A model generated the notes under the pieces. The model did no database searches and was not told the origin of the DNA. It saw only the letters and a program-made list of their open reading frames with translations. From Massariosphaeria phaeospora (Eukaryota > Ascomycota > Dothideomycetes > Pleosporales), in contig JAADJZ010000002.1 in NCBI GenBank assembly GCA_011032825.1, positions 868,001-932,000 on the forward strand: DNA of 64,000 bases, written 5' to 3'. This document shows, one piece after another, positions 10,906 to 21,113 of the stretch; the stretch's first letter is position 1; each line of letters opens with the position of its first letter. The translations under genes were made by a program, and so were the position numbers.

Positions 10906-11858
10906 CATACCGGGATTACATGAGATGCTAAACGTGACCTTTTCATTGTAATAACATCCTAGAACGCCAAAACACACACTATTTGAAAACAGTTCCGTTG
11001 AAAAGATAGGAGTCCAGCTCTTCCCACCAAAGAATACATGGGATAAGACCAACTCCAAATCACACCTTGGGTCCTTTAGTGCTTGCAAATCCATCTGTCT
11101 ACCACTCACAAAAGACAACCGGATGATGTTTGGTAGCGTAAAGAGGACCATCTTCACATTGCACTGTACCACTCTCACCAGCGCCCTTCTTCGAGTCCTG
11201 GTGGCATGCCACATCATTTTGCATGCTCGGGCATCGAAGCCTCGGCGTTTTCTCCGTTGCTCTTATATTCGCAGTTGTCCTCGCCGTGAAGCGTCATCTT
11301 ATATGTGCCACCAGGCCAAGGTGGGTTGTGGACTTCACCCGGTTGCTCTGTGGATACTAAGCTAGTTTGGGTGGCCTCTTTACTAAAGCGACATACTGCG
11401 GATTTACCGGCGTCGGTGCCGAAGAAGAGGAATGTGTTTGCACTGCCGCCCTTGTCTACTTCATATTCCAATATGATGGACAGAGCTTTGGTTGGTGGCG
11501 GTGGCGGCGGCGGCGGCGGTGATTCGGGGGCAGGTGGAGGAGTCGGCTCGTTCTTCGGGTTGAAGTCGTTCTTGAGACGTTCGATTATGGCATTGGCCAT
11601 GGACTCGTGACCAAGTCTTTTGGGGTGAAATGGTCGGAGGGCAAAACCGGGCCAGCCCCCAACGTCTACGGGACCAGGCCATGCTGGAAATATACATTAG
11701 TCTTGTTCTGCTTGAGTACGTCAGGCTTAATACATACACCATTTTGCTCGAAATTCCTCGGTAGCATTTTTGGTCAATGCTGGGGTGATCTCGTTAGGAT
11801 CATCGGTGAACTTGGTCATGCCACTGTCCAACCAATGCTGGAACTCCTCCTCGGTGAG
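10906..11858 (-). pseudogene. C-terminal fragment of an SGNH/GDSL-hydrolase-like gene with Pro-rich linker
   Basis: The minus strand carries exon-like 11858-11738 (LTEEEFQHWLDSGMTKF), a 54-bp intron (GTATGT...TTCCAG, 11737-11684) and exon 11683-11214. The second exon opens with RPFHPKRLGHESMANAI, the catalytic-His end of SGNH/GDSL esterases ('FHPxxxGH'). A run of prolines and a Cys-containing domain (NPPWPGGTYKMTLHGEDNC) follow. After SNGEN the family-like reading shifts one frame into DARACKMMWHATRTRRR and VVQCN, which runs to a stop at about 10906. The whole N-terminal catalytic half (the Gly-Asp-Ser block) is absent, because the divergent Hsp70-like gene begins only 120 bp upstream. I read it as a 5'-truncated, frameshifted remnant. 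A short expressed protein starting at the ATG at 11600 cannot be excluded. Confidence 0.6.
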
Positions 11859-11977
11859 CTACCTCTCAGAAAGCTTTCCTCAATTTCTAGACAGAACACA
11901 CAACAACGACTTTCTGATTTCTGCGCTACTGCGCTACTGCACCTGTATAGGCATTATTTGGCTTTCGGGTTCGCTAC

Positions 11978-13224
11978 ATGATGCTTCTTCTTCCAATCTA
12001 TGTTCTCGCTGTGGCGACTTGGAAGGCGCAAGCGATTGAACCCAGGTCCAGCGATGAGATTGGGGTGGGGATCTATCTTGGTCATTCGTACGGAACGGTG
12101 GCTATAAGCTATCCCAACGGTACGCTGGTCAGTATAGCCCGGGTGAACGCAAAAGCAGAGTACCAAGAGATGAGACTTACAATAAAGGAATTGCAAGCCG
12201 CAACAATAGCTAATATATACAGACCTTACGACGGATGTCCACTTGGTCATCGACACATCCGGCACCGCCTTACAACACACCAGGAGAGCGGTGGGGAGAT
12301 TGGCGCCGTCAACAGAAGCGAAAGCTGCGTAAAGCTCTGGGTACGACATATCCCTCGCGCATGAGAAATACTCGATGCTAGCGTCTTGCGGCATATGCTG
12401 AGAAATGAATCATAGGTCTGTCGGCTTCCGATGATGTCGCCAACCTTAGCACTTTGGTCGTTGCTCTGAAGAAGGCAGCCGAGGAAAGCCCTGGTTTCAA
12501 GATCGAGAAAGCGGCTGGATCAGTACCACATATACCCGGAGTTTACGACGAGGACTTGTACGACTCTTTCGAATATTCTGGCCTAGTCTACCTCCAAATC
12601 ATGGGGTACAGGTATCAGCAGACATTTCTGACTTACGGGACTGCGGCTGCTTTGGCGGGTCACGGACTTTCAATATGCCATAACATCACACATCCTATGG
12701 TATGTCGAACAGATGACCCTAATGTATCGATTGGGGCTTACTATATTGTCGATTACACACGAAGCAGTCTCCTGGCGTATCATACGGAAACCTATGGCGC
12801 GTCCGGTGCATATGCCGTCGTCGATTATTCGTCACTGGGTATTCAGTTCGGTAGCGATGAACGTTACAATAATCCAAGTGAAGAGTACTACTGGGAAGAG
12901 GTACGAAAGGTACTGCTTCGACCTTTGCTGCACGAAGCCTCGCAACCTCCTACTGCGGTTATACTTGCTGGAGAGAACTCAACCGATCCCACGTTCCGAA
13001 GGGTCCTAGAGGACATTTTACATACCTTCTACAGGGACAAAAGTGTCGTTCCTCTCATTTTCGACCGCGATCCAGAGTACATACAAGCCAAGGGGGCTGC
13101 AGAATTTGTTCGACGCCGGCCGTATCTGGATGAGCCCAGGAGGCCTGAAAGAACGCTAGGTTTCTGGCAAGATGAAACAAGCCGGAAGACACAGGTACAA
13201 GTTGATGAGCAAATGGATTTATGA
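11978..13224 (+). CDS. Secreted Hsp70-like / actin-fold ATPase-like protein
   Basis: The start at 11978 gives a signal peptide (MMLLLPIYVLAVATWKAQA), then IGVGIYLGHSYGTVAI, which is the phosphate-1 loop of the Hsp70/actin fold (usual GIDLGTTYS). A 75-bp intron at 12341-12415 is clear: it joins RKALG to LSASDDVANL. Upstream of it the coding frame is TLRRMSTWSSTHPAPPYN...WGDWRRQQKRK, out of frame with the first exon. A first intron or a frame break must therefore lie between about 12143 and 12222; one possible intron is 12143-12222 (gtgaac...acag). The last exon runs 12416-13224 (YGTAAALAGHG, VVDYSSLG, ILAGENSTD). No substrate-binding C-terminal domain is present, as in the fungal 'actin-like ATPase domain' family. 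A lumenal or secreted location is inferred from the signal peptide. Confidence 0.7.
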
Positions 13225-13599
13225 TGACGATAGTCAGTCAATAGATAGGATGGATGAGGTGTCGGTTTACAGAATACGGCGCGTCAGATGTTGCGTGTTG
13301 CGATTGAGAATGTGAGAAGTCCGAGTAGCCAGTCAACGGTTCAGCTTCGATAAGAAAGATTGAACAAGTCAAGTGTTTCGAGGCTTTTTTTGGAAAAGCG
13401 ACATGATTTTCAAGGCGTGAGTGTTTGAAGTGTGAGTGCTAAACTCCCGAGGTCCGGAACGAACCAAACTGAGACTGTCTTACATAAGCCACACTAGCGC
13501 TCCACGTGATTCGGCTCTCTCCACGCGTCCCGAGGTTCTGCGGTGGGAAGCCAACGCCCCACACCTTCGCATGCGCGCGTTACGTGCCCAACCACCCCG
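13225..13599. other. Intergenic, promoter side of Srs2-like helicase
   Basis: No repeat or RNA gene was seen. The open frame of the next gene reaches back to a GTG at 13543, but that is not a plausible start. Confidence 0.6.
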
Positions 13600-16500
13600 A
13601 TGGATATATTGCTGGACGGCCTCAATGCCGCGCAGAAGAGCGCCGTAACCAGCCCTGCCTCGGTCGTCCAGGTTCTAGCTCCGCCAGGCTCCGGAAAGAC
13701 GAAAACACTGACGGCGCGCGTCGCGTACCTCGTCAATCACGAACGCCTCCAGCCATGGAACATCATCGTATGCACGTTCACAATCAAAGCGGCGCGTGAA
13801 ATGAAAGAGCGGATACAGGGCATGGTGGGAGACAAAGTCGCGGCAAAACTAATTCTTGGGACGTTCCACTCGGTCGCCAGGCGCTTCCTCGTCCGATATG
13901 GCCAAGAGATAGGTGTCGCTAAGAACTTCGGAATCGCCGACACATCAGACAGTAAGGCTATAATTAAGCGCATTATAGATCGGAATCAGTACGGCGTCGA
14001 AGCTTCCCAGGCTCGTGGCAGAATATCCGGCTTAAAAGCAAAGGGGATTTCGGCTGAGCAGTTTGCCGCAACCACCAAGAAGGTGGATCAGCATGAGTTT
14101 GCATGCGTATACTCGGAATATGAAGACACGTTAAAAGTCGAGAACCTGCTGGACTATGACGACCTTCTCCTACGATGTGTAGATCTTCTCGAAAAGGCCC
14201 CCGCCTCCGTCTCGAGCATACAAGCGGTGCTGATCGACGAGTACCAAGATACCAACAATGTACAATATCGGTTGATGAAACTTATGGCTCAGAAGATGAA
14301 GCGCGTAACAATCGTGGGCGACCCCGATCAGAGCATATACAGCTTTCGCTCTGCAGAAATCAAGAATCTACTCCGTATGCGAGTGGATTATCCCGAGTCG
14401 GTCGTGATCAATCTGGAGCGCAATTACAGATCTTCTGGATGTATATTGAGTTCAGCGATGGCGGTCATAGAACAGGACGAGAGTCGGCCCAACAAGCCAG
14501 TGATCGCGACCCACTGTGTCGGAGAGCAGCCTACCCTTCGTCATTTAGCGACCGCGCACATTGAAGCACAATGGATCGTGGAAGAGATACATCGTACCAA
14601 AACGCTCACATCCGGTCTGTTGAACTACAGTGACTATGCCATCCTCCTTCGATCAGCCGCACTGTCACTCTCCATCGAGAGAGCGCTTGGAAAGGCTGGC
14701 ATTCCATATCGGATGGTGGGCGGGAAGCGATTCTTTGACCGCGCAGAGATCAAGATTGTACTTGACTATCTGCGCGTGATAAACCAGCCAAACCACAATG
14801 ATGCCCTTATAAGGGTGATCAACCTTCCGTCCAGAAAGATTGGTGACACTACCGTGAAGGCTATGTTGGAAGAGGCGGAAGTTCGCAAAATTACTCTCTG
14901 GAAACTAATCTTGGATTGCGCACAAGGGAAGAGTACCCCCAAGTGCAAGATCTCGAAGCCAGCACAGCAGGGAATCGACACCTTCGTTAACATCATCCTC
15001 ACTTCACGCCGGAAGCTCCTCCCAGCAGACAACGAGGAGTGCAATCTACTTGACCTTATCAGCTATATTCTGCAGAAGATTTCTTTCGAAGCTTACTTGA
15101 AGAGCACACATAAGGATAATTGGCAAGAGCGGTGGGCGAACGTTGAGGAGCTAGTGGTGCAGGCGACGCAGATGGCTGCAGCGCTAGCCGACGGGGAAGA
15201 AGTTTCTGACGATGCGTTGCCAGTCGTGGAAGGCATTGAGCAACGGCAAGACACGGCAGCTGATATACTGTCGAAGTTTCTGGCCAATGTTGCGCTTTCC
15301 ACTGAAATAGAGAAACCGGATGGAGAGGAACCGAACCAGGTCACAATTTCCACTATACACGCGGCTAAAGGTCTCGAATGGCCTATTGTGTTCATCCCAG
15401 CAGTCTACGACGGATCGATCCCCCATTCAAGAGCCGAAGATCACGACGAAGAGCGGCGGTTGTTGTATGTGGGAATGACCCGAGCACAAGCACTCTTATA
15501 CCTGAGCTGCCCTGTCAAGCAATCCGGTCAAGAAGAAACGGCTCTCTCAAAATTCATCTCGTCGCGTAGCATCCAGAAATTCTTTAGCCAACGGGGCCCG
15601 TCGATTGGATGCTCGGTCATACAGGATTTGGCCCAGATTCTCCGCCGTCCATGTCCGTCGGGACCCGATGTGCAGGTTGCCGGGACCCTGTTAGAACGCA
15701 TAGACGACGATAAATTTCCAGCAAGTCGAGAAGAAATAGATGGTGAAGATACTTCGTGGAAATTCTCCAAAACGAACGGCGAAGGAGGAACACAATCATC
15801 CAAACGCCGGAAGATAGAAGCCTCGACAACCTCCTTGACCGAATACTCTATAACAATGCAGGAATCGACTGGCTTCACTATAGCCTCGACGACGCTGCCT
15901 AGCGGGAATGGTGGATTTACCAGTGCTCGCGTTCTTCAAGAAGCCGTCCAGGAAGCAGAGGCAGTCCGGATGCTCGCAAGTGCAAACGACGCCGCCTCGG
16001 GCAAAGCAGCATACGAACAAGCCAAGCGCACTGAAGTAAAACCTGCGCGCACGAAAGCAGTGAAGCCGCGCGCTGCAGGCCAGGGCAGCATCACCAGTTT
16101 CTTCACGGGACCCGGTCGCACCCTCTCCTCGGCGCCAGACATAGCAGCAACTCGGGTCCCGTCTCTGAAGCGTTCCCAATCTTCAGTTGTACAACACAAC
16201 CCACTCACCGATATCTCAAACGTGGCAAACCAGACATCGCGGCCTATGCTACCTTACCAGCCACCGTCCCTCTCGAGCTACCGACCGCGCAGCACGCCGA
16301 TGGCCGGCAAGCCGAAGAAAACGGAAGCCGAACCAGATGCCGAAAACACGAAATATATCCTCCTATCCAGTTCTCCCGTCAAACCGGTCGACGATAGCGG
16401 CGCTGGTCCGCCGAAAGATGTCGAAGAGTTGGTCAGAAAGGAGGCTCCCAGTCCCACGAGGCAAACATCCGGGTTTCGACCAGCCTCGACATTCCACAGC

Positions 16501-16626
16501 ACTTCGGTGGGGCAGTTGCAGAATCAAATTGCGCCTCAGCGGAGGACTTTGGGTACGCGGAGGACGTTGCAGCCGTGGAGTGCAAAGCACAATCCACTCC
16601 CACGCCCCGGCCCGCGGCAGTCGTGA
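13600..16626 (+). CDS. SRS2: ATP-dependent DNA helicase, Srs2/UvrD (SF1A) family
   Basis: This is a single uninterrupted exon of 1,008 residues from ATG 13600 (MDILLDGLNAAQKSAV). SF1 helicase motifs are in order: Q-motif LNAAQKSAV (8-16), Walker A APPGSGKT (27-34), VCTFTIKAA (Ia), DEYQDT near 212-217 (motif II), GDPDQSIYSFR (III), LERNYRSS (IV), TISTIHAAKGLEW (V) and LLYVGMTRA near 620-628 (VI). The C-terminal third is basic, Ser/Pro-rich and disordered. It contains QGSITSFF at about 828-835, which fits a PCNA-interacting peptide (Qxx[ILM]xxFF). Srs2 strips Rad51 from single-stranded DNA and limits recombination at replication forks. The product is nuclear. Yeast Srs2 has its PCNA/SUMO contacts at the very C-terminus; here the PIP-like motif is internal. 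Confidence 0.93.
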   Translation: MDILLDGLNAAQKSAVTSPASVVQVLAPPGSGKTKTLTARVAYLVNHERLQPWNIIVCTFTIKAAREMKERIQGMVGDKVAAKLILGTFHSVARRFLVRYGQEIGVAKNFGIADTSDSKAIIKRIIDRNQYGVEASQARGRISGLKAKGISAEQFAATTKKVDQHEFACVYSEYEDTLKVENLLDYDDLLLRCVDLLEKAPASVSSIQAVLIDEYQDTNNVQYRLMKLMAQKMKRVTIVGDPDQSIYSFRSAEIKNLLRMRVDYPESVVINLERNYRSSGCILSSAMAVIEQDESRPNKPVIATHCVGEQPTLRHLATAHIEAQWIVEEIHRTKTLTSGLLNYSDYAILLRSAALSLSIERALGKAGIPYRMVGGKRFFDRAEIKIVLDYLRVINQPNHNDALIRVINLPSRKIGDTTVKAMLEEAEVRKITLWKLILDCAQGKSTPKCKISKPAQQGIDTFVNIILTSRRKLLPADNEECNLLDLISYILQKISFEAYLKSTHKDNWQERWANVEELVVQATQMAAALADGEEVSDDALPVVEGIEQRQDTAADILSKFLANVALSTEIEKPDGEEPNQVTISTIHAAKGLEWPIVFIPAVYDGSIPHSRAEDHDEERRLLYVGMTRAQALLYLSCPVKQSGQEETALSKFISSRSIQKFFSQRGPSIGCSVIQDLAQILRRPCPSGPDVQVAGTLLERIDDDKFPASREEIDGEDTSWKFSKTNGEGGTQSSKRRKIEASTTSLTEYSITMQESTGFTIASTTLPSGNGGFTSARVLQEAVQEAEAVRMLASANDAASGKAAYEQAKRTEVKPARTKAVKPRAAGQGSITSFFTGPGRTLSSAPDIAATRVPSLKRSQSSVVQHNPLTDISNVANQTSRPMLPYQPPSLSSYRPRSTPMAGKPKKTEAEPDAENTKYILLSSSPVKPVDDSGAGPPKDVEELVRKEAPSPTRQTSGFRPASTFHSTSVGQLQNQIAPQRRTLGTRRTLQPWSAKHNPLPRPGPRQS

Positions 16627-16941
16627 TAGTTGGTCGTAGTGTGTGGTGTCATGGGCGCCTGTGGAGTTTCTCTAACATAATCCACACACCGGATTGAGTT
16701 AAATCCTGGCAGCGCAGCAATACGTATAATTTCTAGAACCTGTAGCATTTAGACGAATTGACGATACAAAAAATACAAAACAAACAGTAGTTAAACATTC
16801 TTCCACCTCGCTTCTGTGCTTGGTTGATACTGCAACCCGCACACATACACACAAACCTTCCACACACGCACACAACCCTCCCAACCCCATCACCAGCAGC
16901 AAAAAGTCCATATACCCAGACCAAAAAATTGGCAAAAAGTA
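16627..16941. other. Intergenic; CA-rich low-complexity patch
   Basis: Bases 16838-16880 are a degenerate (CA)n-like patch. Nothing else was seen between the helicase gene and the tRNA gene. Confidence 0.6.
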
Positions 16942-17033
16942 TACGAGAGGGGAGGATCGAACTCCCGACCTTCTGCGCTATTACATTCTTGAGTAATGTA
17001 AAGCAGACATCATAACCACTAGACTACCCTCGC
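16942..17033 (-). tRNA. tRNA-Val (anticodon UAC) with a ~19-nt intron
   Basis: The minus strand folds as a tRNA. The acceptor strand GCGAGGG pairs with CTCTCGT (two G-U pairs, discriminator A). There is a D arm with TAGTCTAGTGGTTA, an anticodon stem TCTGC/GCAGA, and a T arm GGGAG-TTCGATC-CTCCC. The anticodon loop reads TT-TAC-A and is followed by about 19 extra bases (ttactcaagaatgtaatag) before the 3' half of the stem. This is the canonical position (after base 37) of a spliceosome-independent tRNA intron. Removing it leaves a normal 7-base loop. The exact intron edges are not certain to one base. Confidence 0.9.
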
Positions 17034-17580
17034 GGTGATGCAAAATTTGTAACATGTGATAGTTTTTCCGTGGTTACAGTATATATAGTTGGATGATTGT
17101 GAGAGCTGGTGCAGAGAGCCTGGGGCTACGGGATAGCGCCTAGGTAAAATTAGTGTGTGCCGCGGGGTGAGTGGGGATGTGGGGTTCTGGGGGTCTGGGC
17201 CCGATGTCAGGCAGTGACGAAACAGGTAGTGCGGGTCTGACAAAAGCCAAAGCGGTTGAACTTATTTACACTTTTATTCAGTCAGGATCCTATTGCAATT
17301 TGTTTGCCAACTTAAACCTACCCCTGACACCTTCCCAACGACCGGGAATCCATCAAACATCTCTACAGATTGACTGTACTGCCCGCTTTTACCGCCTTCC
17401 CCAACGAGCGCACTCCCGCACTAACTCCGGTGCGTCTCGGAACCTTTGCATCATCATATCGCATCCCATCTCGATTCCACACGCACCACAGAAGTGCCGC
17501 TTCCGCCAATTGTTCCGCATCATCTCCACGAGACCCCATTTTCCATGCTCCGAGTCGCTCTCTGGCTCTGATAAGCAACA
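17034..17580. other. Intergenic and probable 5' leader of the next gene
   Basis: Pyrimidine-rich DNA precedes the ATG at 17581. Longer open frames on both strands here overlap the next coding frame and show no domain. Confidence 0.5.
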
Positions 17581-18273
17581 ATGCCGCCCCGAACCGCGCA
17601 CCACCACCTGCGCGCCCTCGTCCGCACCACCACCACAGCCCTCACGCCCTCTCTCCGCACACCGCCCGCGCAGTTCGCCCGCGCATACTCTCGCTACTCG
17701 TGCCGCACGCCCTCGCCCCCGCCGCCGTATACACGCTATCCGACCTTCTCCGCTACCACCGTAACCGCAACGGCAACCGCGCCGTGGACCGCAACCACCG
17801 CATCCCTCACCTCTACCTCCACGTCCCCTACCGCGCACTCGCACTGGATCCACACCCGCACGACCTACGCCCTAACCTCCACCCGCACATTCACATCCTC
17901 GCATCCACGCCCGTTCCCCCCACTACCACCGTCATCGTCACCCCACCCCACCGCTTCCTCCCCACCGTCCTCCTCCCCCGCCGCGGCCCAACAAATCGCC
18001 GCCACAATCGAGCACATCACCGAGCTCTACGGCACCGCAACCGACGAATTCGAGATCGCCGCCGAGGAGACGGCGAAGAACACGACGTACGCGCCCGACG
18101 ACCGGGCAGCGGCGCGCGAGGAGCTGGACAAGCTGTTGGCGTACTATGAGGAGGTGCTAGGGGGCGGGGATCGCGCGGTGGCGGAGGAGGTGAAGAGGAG
18201 GGTGGGCGGCCGGATACGCGAGCTGGAGCAGGGGGTTTTGGCGATGGAGGAGAGTGCTTTGCATGGGGATTAG
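17581..18273 (+). CDS. Conserved small fungal protein, Ser/Thr/Pro-rich N-terminus, helical C-terminus
   Basis: This is one exon of 230 residues from ATG 17581 (caacaATG). Residues 1-130 are Ser/Thr/Pro/Arg-rich and low in complexity. The Arg-containing, acid-free start (MPPRTAHHHLRALVRTTTT) could act as a mitochondrial presequence (inference). Residues 135-230 are a clean helical region starting AAQQIAATIEHITELYGTA and containing DEFEIAAEETAKNT and REELDKLLAYYEEVL, with strong heptad character. I do not recognise a named family; the C-terminal part looks conserved rather than random. Overlapping open frames on both strands in this GC-rich segment are shadows. Confidence 0.6.
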   Translation: MPPRTAHHHLRALVRTTTTALTPSLRTPPAQFARAYSRYSCRTPSPPPPYTRYPTFSATTVTATATAPWTATTASLTSTSTSPTAHSHWIHTRTTYALTSTRTFTSSHPRPFPPLPPSSSPHPTASSPPSSSPAAAQQIAATIEHITELYGTATDEFEIAAEETAKNTTYAPDDRAAAREELDKLLAYYEEVLGGGDRAVAEEVKRRVGGRIRELEQGVLAMEESALHGD

Positions 18274-18499
18274 GGGGTGGAGCGTTGATGGTAAGGGTGG
18301 GTGGGTGGGTGGGGTTTGTACATGACGTGTGTAATATAGAGGGGTTAGTTGGGGTGTATCATAATGGTATCATGTACGATATGGCAGGCAGTTGCAAATA
18401 CTAAAGGTATCATTTGTGGCAAGACTGAGGCTCCAATTAGCTCTAATACGGCCCTATGGAAGGTGGCGGCAGTCTACGCATTGTAGTAGACCTCGCCAT
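18274..18499. other. Short convergent intergenic gap
   Basis: The 3' ends of two convergent genes meet here. A small GTGG-rich run lies near 18290-18315. Confidence 0.6.
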
Positions 18500-19643
18500 T
18501 TACTGTAGTACGGCGAAAGCACTGCAGTACGACACACTGCTGTCCTCCACATCCGTCACTAAACCACTCCTGTCATACTTGACAAACTTGAACCTGCCCA
18601 TATCCCCCTTTAGAGCCTCCACGGCCGCCATGAAGACGAGAATGGGGTGCCTTCCGCAGACCGTGTTCGCAGTATTTGCGATTTGTTCGTAGAACTGCGT
18701 ATGTGAGCCTGATTCCACGGCTGCCATGCTCTCGAAATCCACCGCCTTGATGCTCTCATGGATGGGGTAATTTCTGGGCGTGTGCCTCTTCAGATTGACG
18801 GCATGCTGGCCTGGGGCCTGGTAGTGCGTGTATTGGAAGCGCGGGCCCCAGTGACAGAAGTCAGAGCTGATGACGAAGACGGTGTAGGGATCTGAGAGGT
18901 AGGGGCAGAGGAGGCGGCCGAGTTCTTGCTCTGTGGTGGGACTGGTGCTGCCAACGACTATCGGGACGAGTTTGGTGGAAGTCGGGTCTTTGTTGAAGTC
19001 TGGGTTCTGGCTGCGTGGCGTTAGGTGCTAGAGCGGTGTATCAATAGGAGCTGGGCGTACCTCGAGAGCATCTTGTAGATGTACGGCAAATGCATCTCCA
19101 GGCTGTGCTCGCGCTCATCCACCTGCTTGCTCATTCTCTCAATCTGCCACTCATGCGCGATCTCGTCCACGGTATCCTTGTCAATGATCAGGTCGCCGAG
19201 CGGGGTCTGGTATTTGTCCATCTGGGTAGTGACGGCCCGGTCGAAGTACTTGTGGTGCGAGGGGCCGATGAGGAAGACGCGCTTCCTACGTATGCCAGTC
19301 AGTCTCGGATCTTTACGCCTAGGGTACGAAACTTACACAGTCGACCAGTTGATGCTCTTGTAGGCCCACGCAGCAGTAGGGCCAGAGTACGCGTACCCAG
19401 CATGCCTGCGTCTCATGAGCCTCGCTAGTCAAGGAGTAAGTCTCGGGACACGAAAGCCTACGGTGCAATAATGGCCCTGGCATCCGGCACAGGATATGAA
19501 TACGGGCTTTCCGTCGCCGAGAGTTGACCGATACCTTGCACGGAATCGGGAACCTCGGCGAGCCAGGCGTCGAGCTCGTCGCTCAGCGTCTGCTTGTCGT
19601 CCGAGTACCACGAGCCGGCGTGGGAGGCCGCGCGAGTGCCCAT
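18500..19643 (-). CDS. MEMO1 family protein
   Basis: There are four exons on the minus strand: 19643-19462, 19405-19337, 19285-19061 and 19010-18500, with introns of 56, 51 and 50 bp, giving 328 residues. The start is ATG 19643 (MGTRAASHAGSWYSDD), the conserved family start; the longer frame begins at a TTG. Family blocks are HAGSWY (8-13), IIAPHAGYAYSGP across the first splice, FLIGPSHHKYFD, HSLEMHLPYIYKML, ISSDFCHWG, and near the end NTVCGRHPI. In human MEMO1 the His of HAGY, the His of GPSHH and this Cys line the metal pocket; all are present. MEMO proteins are single-domain, related to extradiol dioxygenases, and are reported to bind copper and take part in redox signalling. The product is probably cytoplasmic. 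Confidence 0.93.
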
Positions 19644-20371
19644 GTCGCGCGTCTGGTAGGTGAGCGGGACGAACAAAGGGCTGAGAAAAGACGGCGGTGC
19701 TCTGTCCGGGCCCGTGGTGATGTGAGGGCCGTTGGGGAGGTGGCGGTGGTGGAGGCAGTCGGTCAGGGCGGCAGCGGGGTAGCTCTCAGCGCCCTACAGC
19801 GTGTTGAACCGAGCCAGCCGATTACTGGTATCATCAAGGTAAAAGTCGTCGTCTGGCCCGAGGAAGTGCACCGGATGGTAGTGGCAGTACGCAGTCCTGG
19901 GGTGGACACAAAAGCGAAAAGCCATTGCATCAACGTTCCATGGCGTCGTTGCAGCGCCATCGCTCAGCCAGTTCTATGCACTGCATGGTGCGTGGATGCT
20001 CTTGCTTTGGCGGTACGAAGCTTTCCTGCAGTATGTGGCAGATGCAAGCCGGAAGAACTCCATGGCGACTACAATGACCAGACTGGGAAGGAGAGGTGTT
20101 GAAGAAGGTCAAAACGATGGTGGTGGACCAGATGCGATGCCCCCGTCCAGCTGATACCCCACAACGCGCCAAAGCGCGTCTGGCGATCATCGCGTCGTGG
20201 CCAGCTCCAGCCATCCCATCCCATCCCATCTCACTCCCGCCTCCACTCCACCATCTTCCTCCACAGTCTAAATATCCACCCATCGTTCACCGCGAACATA
20301 TCTACCACAGCACCGCATACCGATATCCCTCGCATCCATTACACCCATCAATATAAACCACATCCTCCACC
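19644..20371. promoter_or_regulatory. Divergent intergenic region between MEMO gene and Cys-rich gene
   Basis: These 728 bp separate two divergently transcribed genes, so both promoters must lie here (inference). It includes a (CATCC)n-like run at about 20212-20230 and a pyrimidine-rich leader before ATG 20372. No defined binding site can be named. Confidence 0.5.
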
Positions 20372-21113
20372 ATGGCCCACAAACGCAAGCGCTCCACCGC
20401 CGACTTCTCCCCCCTCAGCACCTCCAGCTTCAGCACCCCCGAAGCGCAATCGCCCGCGTCCCTGCCCTCCCATAACCTGCACACCCCAGACGCCTTCCCC
20501 TTCCATCGCCGCACCACCCCGTGGTCACTCGGCGATGCGCGACGCGTCAAAAGCAGCGACTTGGGCTGTCGGACGCGTAAGCGGGTGCGCGACAACCGGC
20601 CGGATGAGCGTGAAGTGCATGGTATGTATCCTATCTCCTTGTTCTCTCTCTCTTTGACTCAAGAGACTAACGAACGTCCCCGCAGAGCACACAATCAACA
20701 AGCTCTTCTCCGCGCAACGCACCCACCCACAACCCATCCTCCTCGCCCCCCCATCTCCACCCCCACCACAGCCAAAAGTGCAAAAGTCCACCCTACACTC
20801 CTTCTGGAACCTCCCCGCGCCCCCCGTGCAAGCCCCCGCCGTCCCCATCTTACTCGACCGCCACATCTCTACTACCGCGCCACGCTGCGAGGACTGCGAG
20901 GCGCCCCTCCGCGAAGACGGCGACAGCATGGACATCGACATGGATATGGATATGCATGTAGCTGGCAGCGGGGGCGTGGGCGGGGGGCAGGGTGGCCAGT
21001 TCGCGTGCAATGGGTGTGGGAAGCAGGTGTGTGGAACGTGTGCGGTGGTGGCGAGTTCGAGGCATTGTCTGCAGTGTGCGACGACGGGGCGGAATGCGAG
21101 GCGGTGGTGGTGA
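20372..21113 (+). CDS. Cys-rich, putative zinc-binding protein of unknown function
   Basis: There are two exons, 20372-20621 and 20686-21113, with a 64-bp intron (gtatgt...cgcag), giving 225 residues. The start context is caccATGg. The N-terminal half is basic and Ser/Pro-rich (MAHKRKRSTADFSPLSTSS), with SLGDARRVKSSDLGCRTRKRV. After a Pro-rich stretch comes KSTLHSFWNLP, then CEDC about 60 residues before the end, an acidic Met-Asp run (DSMDIDMDMDMH), and a C-terminal CNGCGKQVCGTC...CLQC cluster. The four Cys pairs suggest a zinc-binding fold of B-box or treble-clef type. The basic N-terminus suggests a nuclear location (inference). I recognise it as a conserved fungal type but cannot name it. 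Confidence 0.75.

Noticed and set aside
11461..11610. Gly-rich plus-strand reading around 11,490-11,560
   Set aside because: It is the antisense of the Pro-rich linker of the SGNH fragment.
15528..16208. Long minus-strand open frames opposite the Srs2-like gene
   Set aside because: They are antisense shadows of a long GC-balanced coding exon without motifs of their own.
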